64,000 bases of DNA from Ahaetulla prasina (GCF_028640845.1 NC_080546.1:82885757-82949756); one strand, 5' to 3'. Shown: positions 43,911-55,212, counted from the stretch's first letter. Made by a program: numbers and translations. Notes: generated from the letters alone by a model not told the origin.

Positions 43911-44374
43911 TTTAGATGGCCAGCAGATGAGGAGGAGGAGGAGGTTGGGGAGGAACTTGGGCCAGTCCTGGAGTCTGGGGAAGGCTCTGTGTCAGAAGCA
44001 GAGAGAGACCCAGGGCCGTCCGACATTTCCCAGCTGCCTTCCGAGTCAGAGATAAGTGGGGAAGAAGAACAGCTGGGGCCTGTTACAGATGCTCGTATGC
44101 GCAAAGCTCTCAGGAGAGGAAAACAATTGAGTACCAGGAGCCAACTCAGAAAGAAAGGCACATGTGGATGCTGAATGGTCCTTCCCTGGCTGGGGAATAA
44201 ATAGAAGCTAAAGGGGAGTGGCATTGTGGGAAACAACCGTTTGGATTTATGCACTGTGATTCCTATCTCAGAGCCTACTTGAGAGAGTTTGATTTACAGC
44301 TTTGTGGCTGGATGCTCTGACCTGGCAATTATCCAAGGACTGATAAGGCCTGTATTCAGTTAACCTTTGGAAGG
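43911..44374 (+). mobile_element. LTR fragment, group B
   Basis: The TG start is missing. One frame (43893-44174) is open with EEEEVGEELGPVLESGEG, then VTDARMRKALRRGKQL, matching the acidic-then-basic layout of the other group B LTRs. A possible TATA-like AATAAATAG follows at 44200. It runs into a second group B head at 44375. Confidence 0.65.
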
Positions 44375-44466
44375 TGTTGTGGTCCTCCAGCAGCCTGCAG
44401 AGCTGGCAGGCTGGAGAGGACAATGGGTCGGTCTTGCAGTCAGGGGAAGGCCCTGGTGGGGCCTCT
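44375..44466 (+). mobile_element. LTR head fragment, group B
   Basis: TGTTGTGGTCCTCCAGCAGCC and GAGGACAATGGGTCGG match the first 90 bases of group B, then the sequence breaks into an L2 tail. Confidence 0.75.
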
Positions 44467-44548
44467 GACAAATTCCTTGTGTGTCCAATCACATTTGGCC
44501 AATAAAAAATTCTATTCTATTCTATTCTATTCTATTCTATTCTATTCT
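44467..44548 (+). mobile_element. L2 tail with ATTCT array
   Basis: GACAAATTCCTTGTGTGTCC and TTGGCCAATAAAAAATTC, then about 7 ATTCT units, interrupted by a group C LTR. The array resumes at 45058. Confidence 0.85.
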
Positions 44549-45057
44549 TGTCATGTCCCCCTCCCCCTCCGACGACCGTGTCTGGGAAGTCTGTATCAAA
44601 TTCCTCTCAGAGTTCTCAGAGCAGGCAGGAATCCAAGGTGTGACTTCAGCAAACCAGATGAGACTTTGCTTGACTCAAGGAATGCCAAAAAGCAGATCCT
44701 TTATATAGGCCATGGGGTGTGGCTCCATGACTCAGCACTTATCCAGGCCTGCCCCTCCCTTCCTTCTGCTGACGTCGTCTCTCAATTCTCCGGAAGCGGG
44801 GATCCGTCCACTGTAAATTCCCTTCCTCCAGATCTGCTGCCGGCAATTCTAACACGTGGCTGGCTTCGTGCTCACACACTGTAGGTGTGAGGTTTGTTTG
44901 CTCATTCCTGACATTCTGTCCGGGCATGGTGCCAGGGCTGGGGGCTGGAGGCATGCCAGGCCGTTCCTCTTCATTATCAGACTCTGAATCTGATAGCAGG
45001 CCCGTCAGGAGGAGGGAGGGGCCCGGCTGAGGAGAGGAGAGTGGGCGAGGCACAACA
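44549..45057 (-). mobile_element. solo LTR, group C, inside an ATTCT array
   Basis: Plus-strand ends TGTCATGTCCCC and GAGGCACAACA, with ATTCT on both sides as duplication. On the minus strand a frame is open from the LTR edge to a stop at 44739: PRPLSSPQPGPS, LLSDSESDNEEERPG, then DPRFRRIERRRQQKEG. A TATA box (CCTATATAAAGG, minus) follows. Confidence 0.9.
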
Positions 45058-45077
45058 ATTCTATTCTATTCTATTTC

Positions 45078-45748
45078 TGAAACTTGATGTAATATTCACT
45101 GCAACGTTGTGATGTGGGTGCACCCCTTTACATGTGTACCGCATTGCTACACAGATACAAAAGTGGAAAAAAACTTGCATTATGATGTTACAGAGCACAT
45201 TTATTCATGTTGAGACATTGCAATAAAGTGTAGCCACCTTTGTCTGGAACAGCAAAGTGATGGTAACTATGTTAGAAAGCAAAACCTGTTGGATATTAAT
45301 GTCTGCTTTTCCTTTCCAAGGAAATGCATTATTTATCAAAGGTACGTCAACTCACAGCCAATTTAGCATAGGTTAACAACCAAATGCTCACAGCAGCAGA
45401 GTATTTGACCTCTTAGCCTCATAATGAAGAAAAACGTTGATGTAGCCCAAACTTTAGACTAGCAGCGAAGATAATAATTTATGATAAATGCACATATAAC
45501 GTGCTTTGGGAACAGGAACTCCATTCAAATGAATTGTGATATGTTAAAAGGTAAATTAGCTACTGATTGAGTCAACAATAAATAGAATAAAAGTTTGCCC
45601 AGAGTGACTCTTCATTTCATTCCAGCTTAGTGTAGTGTAACCATTGTTCTATGGAGATGGGCTATAAGTTGTTATTTATTCATCTGATCTACCAGAGAGG
45701 TAGTTAGAATTGTATTTTCTGTAGGTAGATAAACAAATCAAATAAACC
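45078..45748. other. no recognisable feature
   Basis: AT-rich DNA after the ATTCT array; nothing supported. Confidence 0.5.
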
Positions 45749-45756
45749 ATCTAAAC

Positions 45757-46102
45757 CAGTGATAGCTAACCTTTTCTGCACCGAGTGCCGAAAGTGTGTG
45801 CGAATGCGTGCGCGTGTGCCCAAACCCCCAAAATGCAATGCATGTGTAGTCCTGCGCATGTGTGCCCAGGCCCACTGTGTGCATGCGCCCTGCCACCCCA
45901 CATACATGCATGCTGCACCCTCATGTGTGGCCCATCCACCCCCTGCTCCCCCGCATGCATGGCAGAGCCCCGAAAACCAGCTGGCCAGTGGGAGGCATGT
46001 GCGCATGTGTGGCAGAGCTGAACTGGGGAAATGGCTCATGTGCCATCAGAGAGGGCACTGCATGCCACCTCTGGCATGTGTGTCACAGGTTCGCCATCAC
46101 GG
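45757..46102. mobile_element. hAT-4 element, complete
   Basis: Ends CAGTGATAGCTAACCTTTT and GGTTCGCCATCACGG. ATCTAAAC (45749-45756) and ACCTAAAC (46103-46110) differ at one base. The body is rich in GCATG/TGTGC words. No transposase. Confidence 0.88.
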
Positions 46103-46209
46103 ACCTAAACTGAAGAACATTTATTATTATATAAACAACAATGTGAAGTCATAGCTGCCAGTTCTTTAGCTGGAGTTGGCCTTCACTGAATTCTTCCCAA
46201 GAACCTAGG

Positions 46210-46723
46210 TGTTCTGTCTCCTTCCCCACTTCAGGCCCACGAGCTGGCCTTCAGCCGGTGGATTCATGGCTCTTATCAGTCCTGGCAGAGAAATCGCAGC
46301 TGCCTGCCAAAGTTCAAACAAATGACTCATGTAGCAAGACTTTCAGCTCTCTTTGAAATGGTTCAGCTAATCTTTTGCTCTCCGTGGAGTGAGAGCAGTC
46401 CCAAAGCTCCTTATATATCCTGTGGGGCGGGGCTCCTGCCCCACCTTTCTCTTTGATGACGCCGCCTCTCTAATCTTCTGAAGCGCGGGCTAATCCAAGC
46501 TTGATTATTATTATTATTATCAGCTGGGTCTGAAGGGGTAGCCTGGGGAGGGGAGGAATAAGGGGATGACGGCCTCATTACATCCTCCGACTGGCCTGGT
46601 TCTGGCTCCTGGAGCCAGGCCAAAGGCATCGGTGCTCCCGAGGTAAGCCTTACTGGCCCTTCCCCCTCAGTCTCAGAGTCACTTTTGGGCATGGGGCTAG
46701 GTTCAGGGGCTGGAGTCACAACA
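46210..46723 (-). mobile_element. solo LTR, group A relative
   Basis: Plus-strand ends TGTTCTGTCTCC and GGAGTCACAACA. No matching duplication is seen (CTAGG versus TGTTT), so it may derive from recombination between two copies. The minus-strand frame is open from the LTR edge to a stop at 46411: SDSETEGEGP, then an Asn run from an ATT microsatellite, then PRFRRLERRRHQRERWG. Confidence 0.8.
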
Positions 46724-46934
46724 TGTTTAAGCAGCAGAGAAAGAGGCACAAAGGGGAGAGGCAGGTGATCAAGACACGCCGAGCCAGCCATGGGAAAGCC
46801 AAGAGTATGTGGGCTGAAGCAGGCAGGCAGCCATTGGAAGCTCTTTTTCATGTGGTGGCACTGGCAGCAGATGGAGGCAGAGGCGCCCGGTGGAAGGCAC
46901 ATGATCCTGATATGTTGTGTGGTTCGCAGGCAAG
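46724..46934. repeat. left copy of an inverted pair around a group B LTR
   Basis: AGCCATGGGAAAGCCAAGAG and AAGGCACATGATCCTGATATG recur, reversed and diverged, at 47534-47700 on the other side of the LTR at 46940-47528. The family is unknown. Confidence 0.6.
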
Positions 46935-46939
46935 CTGAG

Positions 46940-47528
46940 TGTTATGAGCGAGGCCCAAGTAGTGATTACCAAACATAATTCAGTCCTGAACAAACTTATT
47001 TTATTAAAACAGCTGAGAATTCATTCATTCTCAGCTTAGTCCAAAACAAATTCTTCATAAACAGTCCTTTGGCCTTATCACCAACCTTTGTTGTCTTTGG
47101 CAACCTGCCAAAGGCTTTTTTTGGCAAAAAACCCACAAAGTTCAAGAGATGCTGACAAGAAGCACTGGAATCAATGTTACTTTTCTACAAAGAACCCAAT
47201 GGCTCGTTACTGCTCTTTTAAGCCTTATGGGAGGCGCCAATCATCTTCTGGCCTTACTCCCAAGTCGTCCTTTTTGTTTCAGCTGCTCTTGCCTTCTGGC
47301 AGCTCTTCTCATGCGTGCACTAGGAACAGGCTCCTCCTGTTCCTCTGCCTCTCTGCTGTCTGCCTCTGGAGGCTTCAGAGTCCGCACATCGCTCCCAGAT
47401 GGCCCTGGCCCCATCCCTGCCTCCTTTGTAGAGCCTTCTCCTGACTCCAGACTGGCTCATTGTCCTCCCCAGCATCCTCACTGTCTGACTCTGCTGCCAG
47501 GTCCGCAGGCTGCTGACGGACCACAACA
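46940..47528 (-). mobile_element. solo LTR, group B
   Basis: Plus-strand ends TGTTATGAGCG and GGACCACAACA. CTGAG (46935-46939) and CCGAG (47529-47533) are a 5-bp duplication with one difference. The shared frame is present but shifted. Confidence 0.85.
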
Positions 47529-47533
47529 CCGAG

Positions 47534-47720
47534 AGAGATGAAGATGAGCCTCCCATGCCCACCTGTTGACTCCAGCTCACTGACTCTTGGCTTTCCCATG
47601 GCCTGTGTGGCATGTTCAGATCATGTGCCTGCTCCCCATTCTGCTTCCATCTGCTGTGGCTGCTGTTGGATACTGTCAGATCACATATGCTTACTGCCTT
47701 CTCTGCTGGCCATTCCCACC
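47534..47720. repeat. right copy of the inverted pair
   Basis: CTCTTGGCTTTCCCATGGCC and CAGATCATGTGCCTGCTCCC are the reverse of words in 46724-46934. Confidence 0.6.
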
Positions 47721-47721
47721 C

Positions 47722-47830
47722 TCCTTTACTAAGGCTTATTTTTGGGGTAGGACTTATATTGGGAGCATGCTAAAAATCAGGACAGGGCATATTTTCAGGG
47801 TAGGCCTTATTTTCGGGGAAACACAGTAGT
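47722..47830. mobile_element. MITE-3 end fragment
   Basis: TTTTCAGGGTAGGCCTTATTT and TCGGGGAAACACAGTA match the right end of MITE-3 (60013-60327). Confidence 0.65.
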
Positions 47831-47889
47831 TCACTTGTGGCTACACAGACATTCTAGGCTGATTTCTTTTTTAACTCCACCTCCGGGAT

Positions 47890-48475
47890 TGTTGTGCTTC
47901 GTCCTCCCTCCTCTCCTCAGCCAGGCCCCTCCCGTCTCCTCCCGGGCCTGCTATCAGACTCCGAGTCTTATAATGAAGATGAATGGCCTGTCATGCCTCC
48001 AGCCCCCGGCCCTGGCCCCATGCCCGGACAGGATGTCAGGAATGAACAAACAAACCTCACTCATACGGCGTGTGTTCCTTTGGCTCAGCCATCAGAGGAA
48101 GTCAGCCACGGATTGGAATTACTCGGGCCTACTCCTTCTGATTCCTCCCTTTCTCAAACAGCAGAAGACAATTCAAAGTGGGAGGATCCTCGCTTCCGGA
48201 GATCTGAGAGGCGACGCCAGCAGAAGGAAGGGAGGGGCAGGCCTGGATAAATGCTGAGTCATGGAGCCACACCCCACAGCCTATATAAAGGACCTGCTTT
48301 TGGCATTCCAACCTTGAGCCAAGCAAAGTCTCATCTAGTTTGCTGAAGTCACAACTTGGACTCCTGCCTGTCCTGAGAAACCTGGAAGGAATTTGGCAAA
48401 GCTGCAGAGGCTTCATTGGCACGCTTGATACGGACTTCCTAGACCCGGTCGTCGGAGGGAGAGTGGGACACGACA
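47890..48475 (+). mobile_element. solo LTR, group C, best preserved
   Basis: Starts TGTTGTGCTTCG and ends GGGACACGACA. GGGAT at 47885-47889 and 48476-48480 is perfect. From base 2 one frame is open for 119 codons to TAA at 48248-48250: RPPSSPQPGPS, LLSDSESYNEDEWPV, then DPRFRRSERRRQQKEG. A TATA box (CCTATATAAAGG) lies at about 48280. No internal region. Confidence 0.93.
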
Positions 48476-48480
48476 GGGAT

Positions 48481-49740
48481 CTTTCACTCCTTCTACATGT
48501 AGCCAGCTCAAAAACATAATCAACACAGATGCCAAATGATAAAACCAAGGAAACTAATTCTCGATGAAATCAGGCCAGGTGATAGAAAGAACTTCATATC
48601 AAAAGGTCAACCAGTTTCTTCATGACCACCAATTTATGTTCATGCTTGACATTTTCACGTGTTTTTGCAACAGTAGCAGCCGCTAATGTTTGGTGATGAT
48701 TCTCTGATTTTTATTCATAGAAATAAATATTTGATTTGTGCTGCTGATACAAGTCTTAAGTGTATCAAATGACACCATTGTCTCCAGAATTTTTTTTTAA
48801 AAAAGTCTTCCTTGCATATCAGAAACACAGTTTCATAATATGGTAGATATAACTTTCCAGTGATGTTCTGTTATTAATCTCAACTGTGTTTCTTTTACTG
48901 AATTGCAATGGGATGATCAATAATTGCTCACACTTGCTTGCATAATGAGTAAGTCCTATCTTTAACCTCTGCTTGAAAGTCTTTTACAGGCAGGAAATCT
49001 CCAAAGGTGATTTTATCTTATTCTCTGAGGAATAACCTATAAATTATGTATTTGTTCACAGAGTGGGGATTACACTTATATTTACATTTATTTGTTCTGC
49101 TGCCTTTATTTTTATTCGGAACCTCTATTTTTTTCATCATTATCTCTGTGCAATCAATTGTTTCTAATACGAATATGAATATTAAAAAAAAATCTGTCTT
49201 TGTTTTCTTTCCTATATCGTAGCATATCATATATTTCTGACTTTGTGTATATTGTCCCCAGTGGGGGGGAAAAAAAGTATCCAAATGTAGAATTAAATTT
49301 AGAAGCAATAAAATCACAGTTTGCTTTAGAGTTTGGTAACTCAATGGCCTTTTATTAACCCAATAATCTACAATCCAAAAAATATTAAATTAAATTATTA
49401 AAAGTTATCATTATCTTAGATCTGCTAAGCTTTGGATTTTCTAGTTTTTAAAATTATAATTAATACAGCATGTGAATGAAACAAACTGAATATGTTAATA
49501 GCATGATGACTTGTAGTTTAGTTTAAGAATGCAGACTATTTGGGCAAATAGAGTGTTTACACATTTGACTTCTTTCTGTTTGTGTTGTTCTTATCTTAAG
49601 TAACTTGCTGGGGTCATTATCTTTCTGCTTTTGAATTTCTTACTTTTAAATTAGAATATTATTGCTGCCTCCTGCTTACTCCAATGTTTGTTACATGTTA
49701 GAAGAGACATAATTTGCATAAGCAAATTAAGGTGACTGTA
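48481..49740. other. long stretch without recognised repeats
   Basis: About 1.26 kb of AT-rich DNA, probably old or unique host sequence. No coding frame or repeat boundary is supported. Confidence 0.5.
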
Positions 49741-50108
49741 TTTACTGAAGGAATGTGGTGGCTTACTGGCTAAGAAGCTGAGCTTGTCACTCAAGAGGTC
49801 AGCAGTTCAGCGGTTCGAATCCCTAGTGCTGCCGTGTAACGGGATGAGCTCCTGTTACTTGTCCCAGCTTCTGCCAACCTAGCAGTTCAAAAGCATGTAA
49901 AAAATGCAAGTAGAAAAATAGGGACCACCTTTGGTGGGAAGGTAACAGTGTTCCTTGCCCTTTTGGCATTTAGTCATGCCAGCCACATGACCATGGAGAC
50001 GTCTTTGGACAGCGCTGGCTCTTCGGCCTTGAAACAGAGATAAACACCACCCCCTAGAGCCGGGAATGACTAGCACATATGTTTGAGGGGAACCTTTACC
50101 TTGTTTAC
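49741..50108 (+). mobile_element. SINE-1 copy, plus strand
   Basis: Head GGTGGCTTACTGGCTAAGAAG, box B GCGGTTCGAATCCC, middle GGGACCACCTTTGGTGGGAAG, tail GGGGAACCTTTACCTTG. Confidence 0.88.
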
Positions 50109-50920
50109 TAAATGGGCATATTAACCTCCCTCATGTTTAGCTGAAGAACAACATTCAAATTGAGCAGATCGAAGCCTTTGAAGACCAAGTTTCCGTTATC
50201 TGCCTCCTAGAAATTTCAGTCCTTCAACTTCATCCTCCATCCACAACATAATTCCAACAGAATAACCAACGACAGAAAATGATGTATGTCTACTGCAATT
50301 AAACTTTTCAAAGGTAAAGCACTAAACTTTTCAAAGGTAAAGCCTTTTGCTACAGGACAGTTACTGCTGTGTGTTTAAGGACAGCCTTGGGCTAAAAGCA
50401 GTGCAGTCCAAATTACTGAGACCTCTGCTTCAATTTTCCCACTCAACGGCAAATGCATTTCTCAGGTTAGAACTTCAATCTGTCTTTGTTGAGGTTCCTC
50501 TTCTGAGCCTCTGATGGTTAAAGTACTGACTCAAACCAATGGCATTGAGTCTCCAATCTAGTTTATACTGATAGATTGGTACAAATTCCCCATGGAAGAA
50601 GAAAATCATATCCCATCTGGTCTAATATAATCTCTATCTTGACATTTGCTCTATGCTGGGCTTGAATGCAGTCAGAAGTGACACATTTTGATCTTGATGT
50701 ATGAAACAATAGATTTAATTTCTCTTATAATGAGATTGTATAGGGCCTCCCCACTCCTTTCATTATTTCCAAATATTTTTGTTTGGCAGCCCCATATAAG
50801 AGGGTGCTCATGCTGGCTTGCTTAGATGCTCTGCCTCTAATGGTATAGACAGAGAGATTCAATCATGGTCCCTACCCAGAACTGTTACATATACAGTATG
50901 TTCACACAATGTCACATATT
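50109..50920. other. no recognisable feature
   Basis: Mixed DNA; no ORF or family recognised. Confidence 0.5.
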
Positions 50921-51040
50921 GAAATAGGAATAGGAATAGGAATAAGAATAGGAATAGGAATAGGAATAGGAATAGGAATAGGAATAGAATAGAATAGAAT
51001 AGAATAGAATAGAATAGAATAGAATAGAATAGAATAGAAA
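50921..51040. repeat. (AATAGG)n passing into (ATAGA)n
   Basis: GGAATA units followed by ATAGA units, the minus-strand tail of the L2 to the right. Confidence 0.95.
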
Positions 51041-51475
51041 TAGAATTTTATTGGCCAAGTGTGATTGGACACACAATGAATTTGTCTTGGTGCATATGCT
51101 CTCAGTGTACATAAAAGAAAAGATACCTTCATCAAGGTACAACACTTACAACACAAATGATGGTCATAGGGTACAATTTAACCCTTAATGATAGCAACAA
51201 AAAGTTACAGTCATACAGTCATAAGTGGAAAGAGATTGGAGATGGAAACGATGGGAAGATTAATAATAGTGTAGATTTAGTAAATAGTTTGACAGTGTTG
51301 AGGGAATTATTTGTTTAGCAGAGTGATGGCCTTTGGGAAAAAACTGTTCTTGTGTCTAGTTGCTCTGGTGTGCAGTGCTCTATAATGTTATTTTGATGGT
51401 AGGAGTTGAAACAGTTTATGACCAGTATGTGAGGGATCTGTAAATATTTTCACGGCCCTCTTCTTGATTCATGAA
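51041..51475 (-). mobile_element. L2 3' end, second unit of a dimer
   Basis: Minus-strand L2 from GAATCAAGAAGAGGGCCGTG to GGCCAATAAAATTC. It carries the private words CACATACTGGTCATAAAC and CATCAAAATAACATTATAG, also found at 11280-11340 and in no other L2 here. Confidence 0.88.
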
Positions 51476-51545
51476 TGGAATGGAACGGAACGGAACGGAA
51501 TGGAACGGAACAGAACGGAACAGAACGGAACAGAACAGAACAGAA
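51476..51545. repeat. (GGAAY)n pentamer array between two L2 units
   Basis: GGAAT, GGAAC and AGAAC units; reverse complement of the array at 11171-11244 in composition and order. Confidence 0.95.
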
Positions 51546-51780
51546 TATTTTACTGGCCAAGGAATTTGTCTTGGTGAATACACTCTCAGTGTACATAAAA
51601 GAAAAGATACGTTCACAAGAATCATAAGGTACAACACTTAATGATAGTCATAGGGTACAAATAAGCAATCAGGAAACAATATCAATATAAATCGTAACAA
51701 AATTACAGTCATAAGTGGGAGGAGATGGGTGATGGGAATGAGAAGATTAATAGTAGTGCAGACTTAGTAAATAGTTTGAG
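51546..51780 (-). mobile_element. L2 3' end, first unit of a dimer
   Basis: TTTTACTGGCCAAGG, TGTACATAAAAGAAAAGATACG and ATAGTCATAGGGTAC give the L2 3' untranslated part. Its pentamer tail leads straight into the body of the next L2 unit. Confidence 0.85.
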
Positions 51781-52225
51781 TAATAGCACTTAGACTTATG
51801 TACCTCTCTAAGTGGATTCACAGTGTATTGCTTCCAACAACCTGGGTCCTCATTACCAACATCAGAAGGATGGGTGGTTGAGTCAACCTCGAACCGGTAA
51901 GACTCAAACTTACGGCAGTCAGCAGAATTAACCTGCAGTACTGCATTCTAACCACTGTGCCACTACGGCTCATATACCTACAAAATAGCACTTAACAATA
52001 GCACTTAGACTTATATACTATTTTACAGCCCTCTCTAAGTGATTTAAGAGTCAGATATTTTCCCCAAAATCTGGATCTTCATTTTACTAACCTTGGAAGG
52101 ATGGAAGGCTGAGTCAACCTTGAGCCGGTGAGACTCGAACTGCCAAACTGCTGGCAGCCGGAAGTTAGCAAAAATAGCCTGCAGTACTGCATTCTAACCA
52201 CTGTGCTACCACAGCAGTGAGAATC
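51781..52225 (-). mobile_element. two SINE-2 copies in tandem, minus strand
   Basis: 51781-51975 and about 51985-52225 each contain GCACTTAGACTTAT, a TCCTCATT word, a GAGTCAACCT word and CTGCAGTACTGCATTCTAACC. They may be a tandem insertion or two events. Confidence 0.8.
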
Positions 52226-52836
52226 ATGCAAAATGAGAATCATACACACTCTATAGATGTGAAAGTTGGACTTTAAAGAAACAGGATAAGAAAAGTGAAC
52301 TTTGAACTTTGGTATTAAAGAAGACTCCTGAGAATATTGCCGATAGCCCACACAAACCTTATGGATTGTTGAAAGCATCAACCCATAGTTCTCACTTGAG
52401 GCATTACTGATCAGGCTCAAACTTCAGACACGTCGTTCAAGGATCCAGATTTTTGGAAGAGGCTCTAATATTGGGAAAGGAAGAAAAGAATGATCAGAAA
52501 CAAGAGAGATAGTCAGTTACAGATCAATTCGGAGGCATGAAAGAATAAGTTAGAGACAGATTGTTTTGGAAAGAATCTAACTATTGGGTCACTAGAAGTT
52601 GAAAACAAACTGATGGTGTCTAATCACTCAAGAAATGGATCAATTAAGGTATCAGTCTTCAGCTAGTTTCTCTTCTAATACTAAATTCCCTCAATCAACC
52701 CCAACTGGTATTTGCATGCCTCTCATTAAAATGATCACTAGCATGAAGTCTCTAAGAAGGCAGACACATTTTGTGTCCTAACAGTAATGGGGCTCATAAT
52801 AATAGAGGTGTGTTTAGCTTCAGTTGTCAATGTGCT
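52226..52836. other. no recognisable feature
   Basis: AT-leaning DNA without repeat ends or coding signal. Confidence 0.5.
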
Positions 52837-53160
52837 TGTCAGGGTTCCAAAGGAACACCCCCAATGAAATAAAGTTCTGAGGCTTGAGGTTCCTCAAAGT
52901 TCTAATTTATTAGAGATGTCATGTTGACACAGCTGGGGAAACCTGAAACTGAAAGCTTCCAGGTTTTCCACACCCAGTTGACAGTTCACAGTCCTGCCCC
53001 ACACCCACAAGTTCATCACATTGTCTAATCAACTCTTCACACTCAATTGGATACAATCTTCAGGCAGTCTCCATCAGATGCAGGATGTCCTTGAATACAA
53101 TAATGTTGTTATGACTAACTTTCTACTGCTCCAATAACAACCCCCTCCCAACTTCCTCAG
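52837..53160 (-). mobile_element. LTR, group D
   Basis: TGTCAGGGTTCCAAAGG at the left is the terminal end. TAATTTATTAGAG carries a poly(A) signal on the minus strand. The right edge and duplication are not defined. Confidence 0.5.
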
Positions 53161-53369
53161 CTAAAATATGTGGAAGTTAAGAAGCAAAAAAGAAAATTGC
53201 CTTCCAAAACTGCTTTTAGCTTGGATTTCTCTCCCTCCCTCCCTCTCTCCCTCTCCCTCTCCCTCTCTCTCTCTCTCTGTATATGGTCTATGACTGTAAA
53301 TTCCTCAATAAATAAAATGAATCTATGATCTGCATTCATGCTGCAAGTAGGAGATAAATGAAAAGGATG

Positions 53370-53850
53370 CTGCTGTAGAGGTGGTCAACAGTATTAAGTA
53401 TCTGGGGGTGCAGATAACTAACAATCTAAACTAGTCTCTACTCACATCATCCTTAGTGAAGCATACAAACCAACATTTGCATTTCCTGCATCAGATGAGG
53501 AAAACACATCTTTCTCCTTCTATCCTGGCCACTTTTTACAGAGATGGCATGTCTGAGAGTGTTTTAACAAACTGCTTCACTGCTGGTTTGGTGGCAGCAG
53601 TGCTTAAAATAGAAAGTCCATGCAGAGAGTGGTGAGGACAGTGGAGAAGCAGGAAGCTCACTTCCTGTTATTCAGGATACTGTTTATAGCTCGAAGCATG
53701 GTTAGAGACCCCACACACCCACTTCACAGTCTGTTTCTGTTGCTCCCCTCTGGGAGGAGGTTTCAAAGTATTTCTAGCAGGACTACCAGATTCTGTTAAC
53801 AGCTTTGTTCCCTATGCCATCCATATTCACAGGATTCTTCTTTTCTTGCC
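53370..53850 (+). pseudogene. L2/Rex1-like LINE reverse transcriptase relic
   Basis: Frames give VVNSIKYLGVQITNNLN, HFLHQMRKTHLSPSILATFY and SESVLTNCFTAG. This is the same C-terminal block as in the L2 copies (FKFLASIISQ, FFLRQLRKLKLPKELLIQFY) but strongly diverged and full of stops. Confidence 0.6.
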
Positions 53851-54370
53851 ATGTACATGTATGCATCCAAACTAGAAAGATTGCAGAGAAGAGCAACAAA
53901 GATTATTAGAGGATTGGAGGCTAAAACTTATGAAGAATGGTTACAGGAACTGGGTATGCCTAGTTTAATGAAAAGAAGGACTAGGGGAGACATGATAGCA
54001 GTCTTCCAATATCACAGGAGCTGCCACAAAGAAGAGGGAGTCAGGCTATTCTCCAAAACACCTGAGGGCAGGACAAGAAGCAATGGGTGGAAATTAATCA
54101 AGGAGAGAAGCAATCTAGAACTAAGGGGAAATTTCCTGACAGTTAGAACTATCCATAAGTGGAACAACTAGCTTGCAGAAGTTGTGAATGCTCCAACCCT
54201 GGAAGTTTTTAAGATGATGTTGGATAACCATTTGTCTGAAGTGGTGTAGGGTTTCCTGCATGGGTAGGGGGTTGGATTAGAAGATCTCCAAGGTCCCTTC
54301 CAACTCTGTTATTCTATTCTATTCTATTCTATTCTATTCTATTCTATTCTATTCTATTCTATTCTATTCC
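53851..54370 (+). mobile_element. CR1 LINE 3' end with ATTCT tail
   Basis: One frame reads LERLQRRATKIIRGLEAKTY, MKRRTRGDMIAVFQYH and FLTVRTIHKWNN, then a stop. The end GGTCCCTTCCAACTCTG is followed by about 13 ATTCT units. An L1 piece then interrupts the array. Confidence 0.9.
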
Positions 54371-54812
54371 ATTTTTCTTTTTTAAAATATAAATTTTATT
54401 GAATTTTAACAATTAAACAATTTTCATTCAACTCTTGTGCATGACGGTGACTATTTACATATCATCCTATTAGTGTTCTCCTGTGCTCTATATAATTTTA
54501 CTAAATTGTATTATTATATTATATTACTATACTATATTATACTAAATTATATTTACTATATTATATTATAGAAATTTGAATTTCTAATTCTAATTCTGCT
54601 ATTTGTTATTTCCCCTTTTTTCCTATTTTCGACCCAATTATACCATTTCTCTCATATTACATAAAAATCTGAATCCATCCATCCTTTCAGTTCAAGTGTC
54701 ATTTTCTCCATCTCAGCACAATCCAATATTTTTCTAATTATTAATTCTTCAGAGGGTGTATTTGAGCTTCTCCAACATTGCACAAATGCCAGTCTTGCTG
54801 CCCTTGTCATAT
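54371..54812 (-). mobile_element. 5'-truncated L1 fragment in an ATTCT array
   Basis: The minus strand reads ARLAFVQCWRSSNTPSEELI and MEKMTLELKGWMDSDF, an L1 ORF2 C-terminus, followed by an AT-rich 3' end. ATTCT units stand on both sides, so it landed in the CR1 tail array. Confidence 0.75.
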
Positions 54813-55010
54813 CTATTCTATTCTATTCTATTCTATTCTATTCTATTCTATTCTATTCTATTCTATTCTATTCTATTCTATTCATCATTCCATTATTCTA
54901 TTCCATTCCATTCCATTCCATTCCATTATTCTATTCTATTCTATTCTATTCTATTCTATTCTATTCTATTCTATTCTATTCTATTCTATTCTATTCTATT
55001 CTATTCTGTG
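54813..55010. repeat. (ATTCT)n with (ATTCC)n centre
   Basis: Two ATTCT blocks flank a short ATTCC block at 54899-54926. It is continuous with the CR1 tail interrupted by the L1 fragment. Confidence 0.95.
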
Positions 55011-55089
55011 TTGTTTCTCTGTGTCATATAATATATGTGGGCATATGCATAATATTCATTCATCCATCCATCCATCCATTCATTCATTT

Positions 55090-55212
55090 ATGTTTATGTA
55101 GTGTATATTGGAGGTGGTGGCCCTTTGAGAGCTGTGTGCAATGAAATTTCATTTTAACGCATGCCAACGAGTGTACCTTCAGAGAGACAATAAAGTTATT
55201 CTAAAAAAAATA
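55090..55212 (+). mobile_element. LINE 3' tail, possibly of the relic at 53370
   Basis: GCAATGAAATTTCATTTTAAC and GAGAGACAATAAAGTTATTC resemble the 3' end of Rex1/L2-type LINEs in vertebrates. It could be the missing tail of 53370-53850, split off by the CR1 insertion. Confidence 0.4.

Noticed and set aside
51781..52225. Single long SINE
   Set aside because: Head and tail motifs occur twice, so two copies are present.
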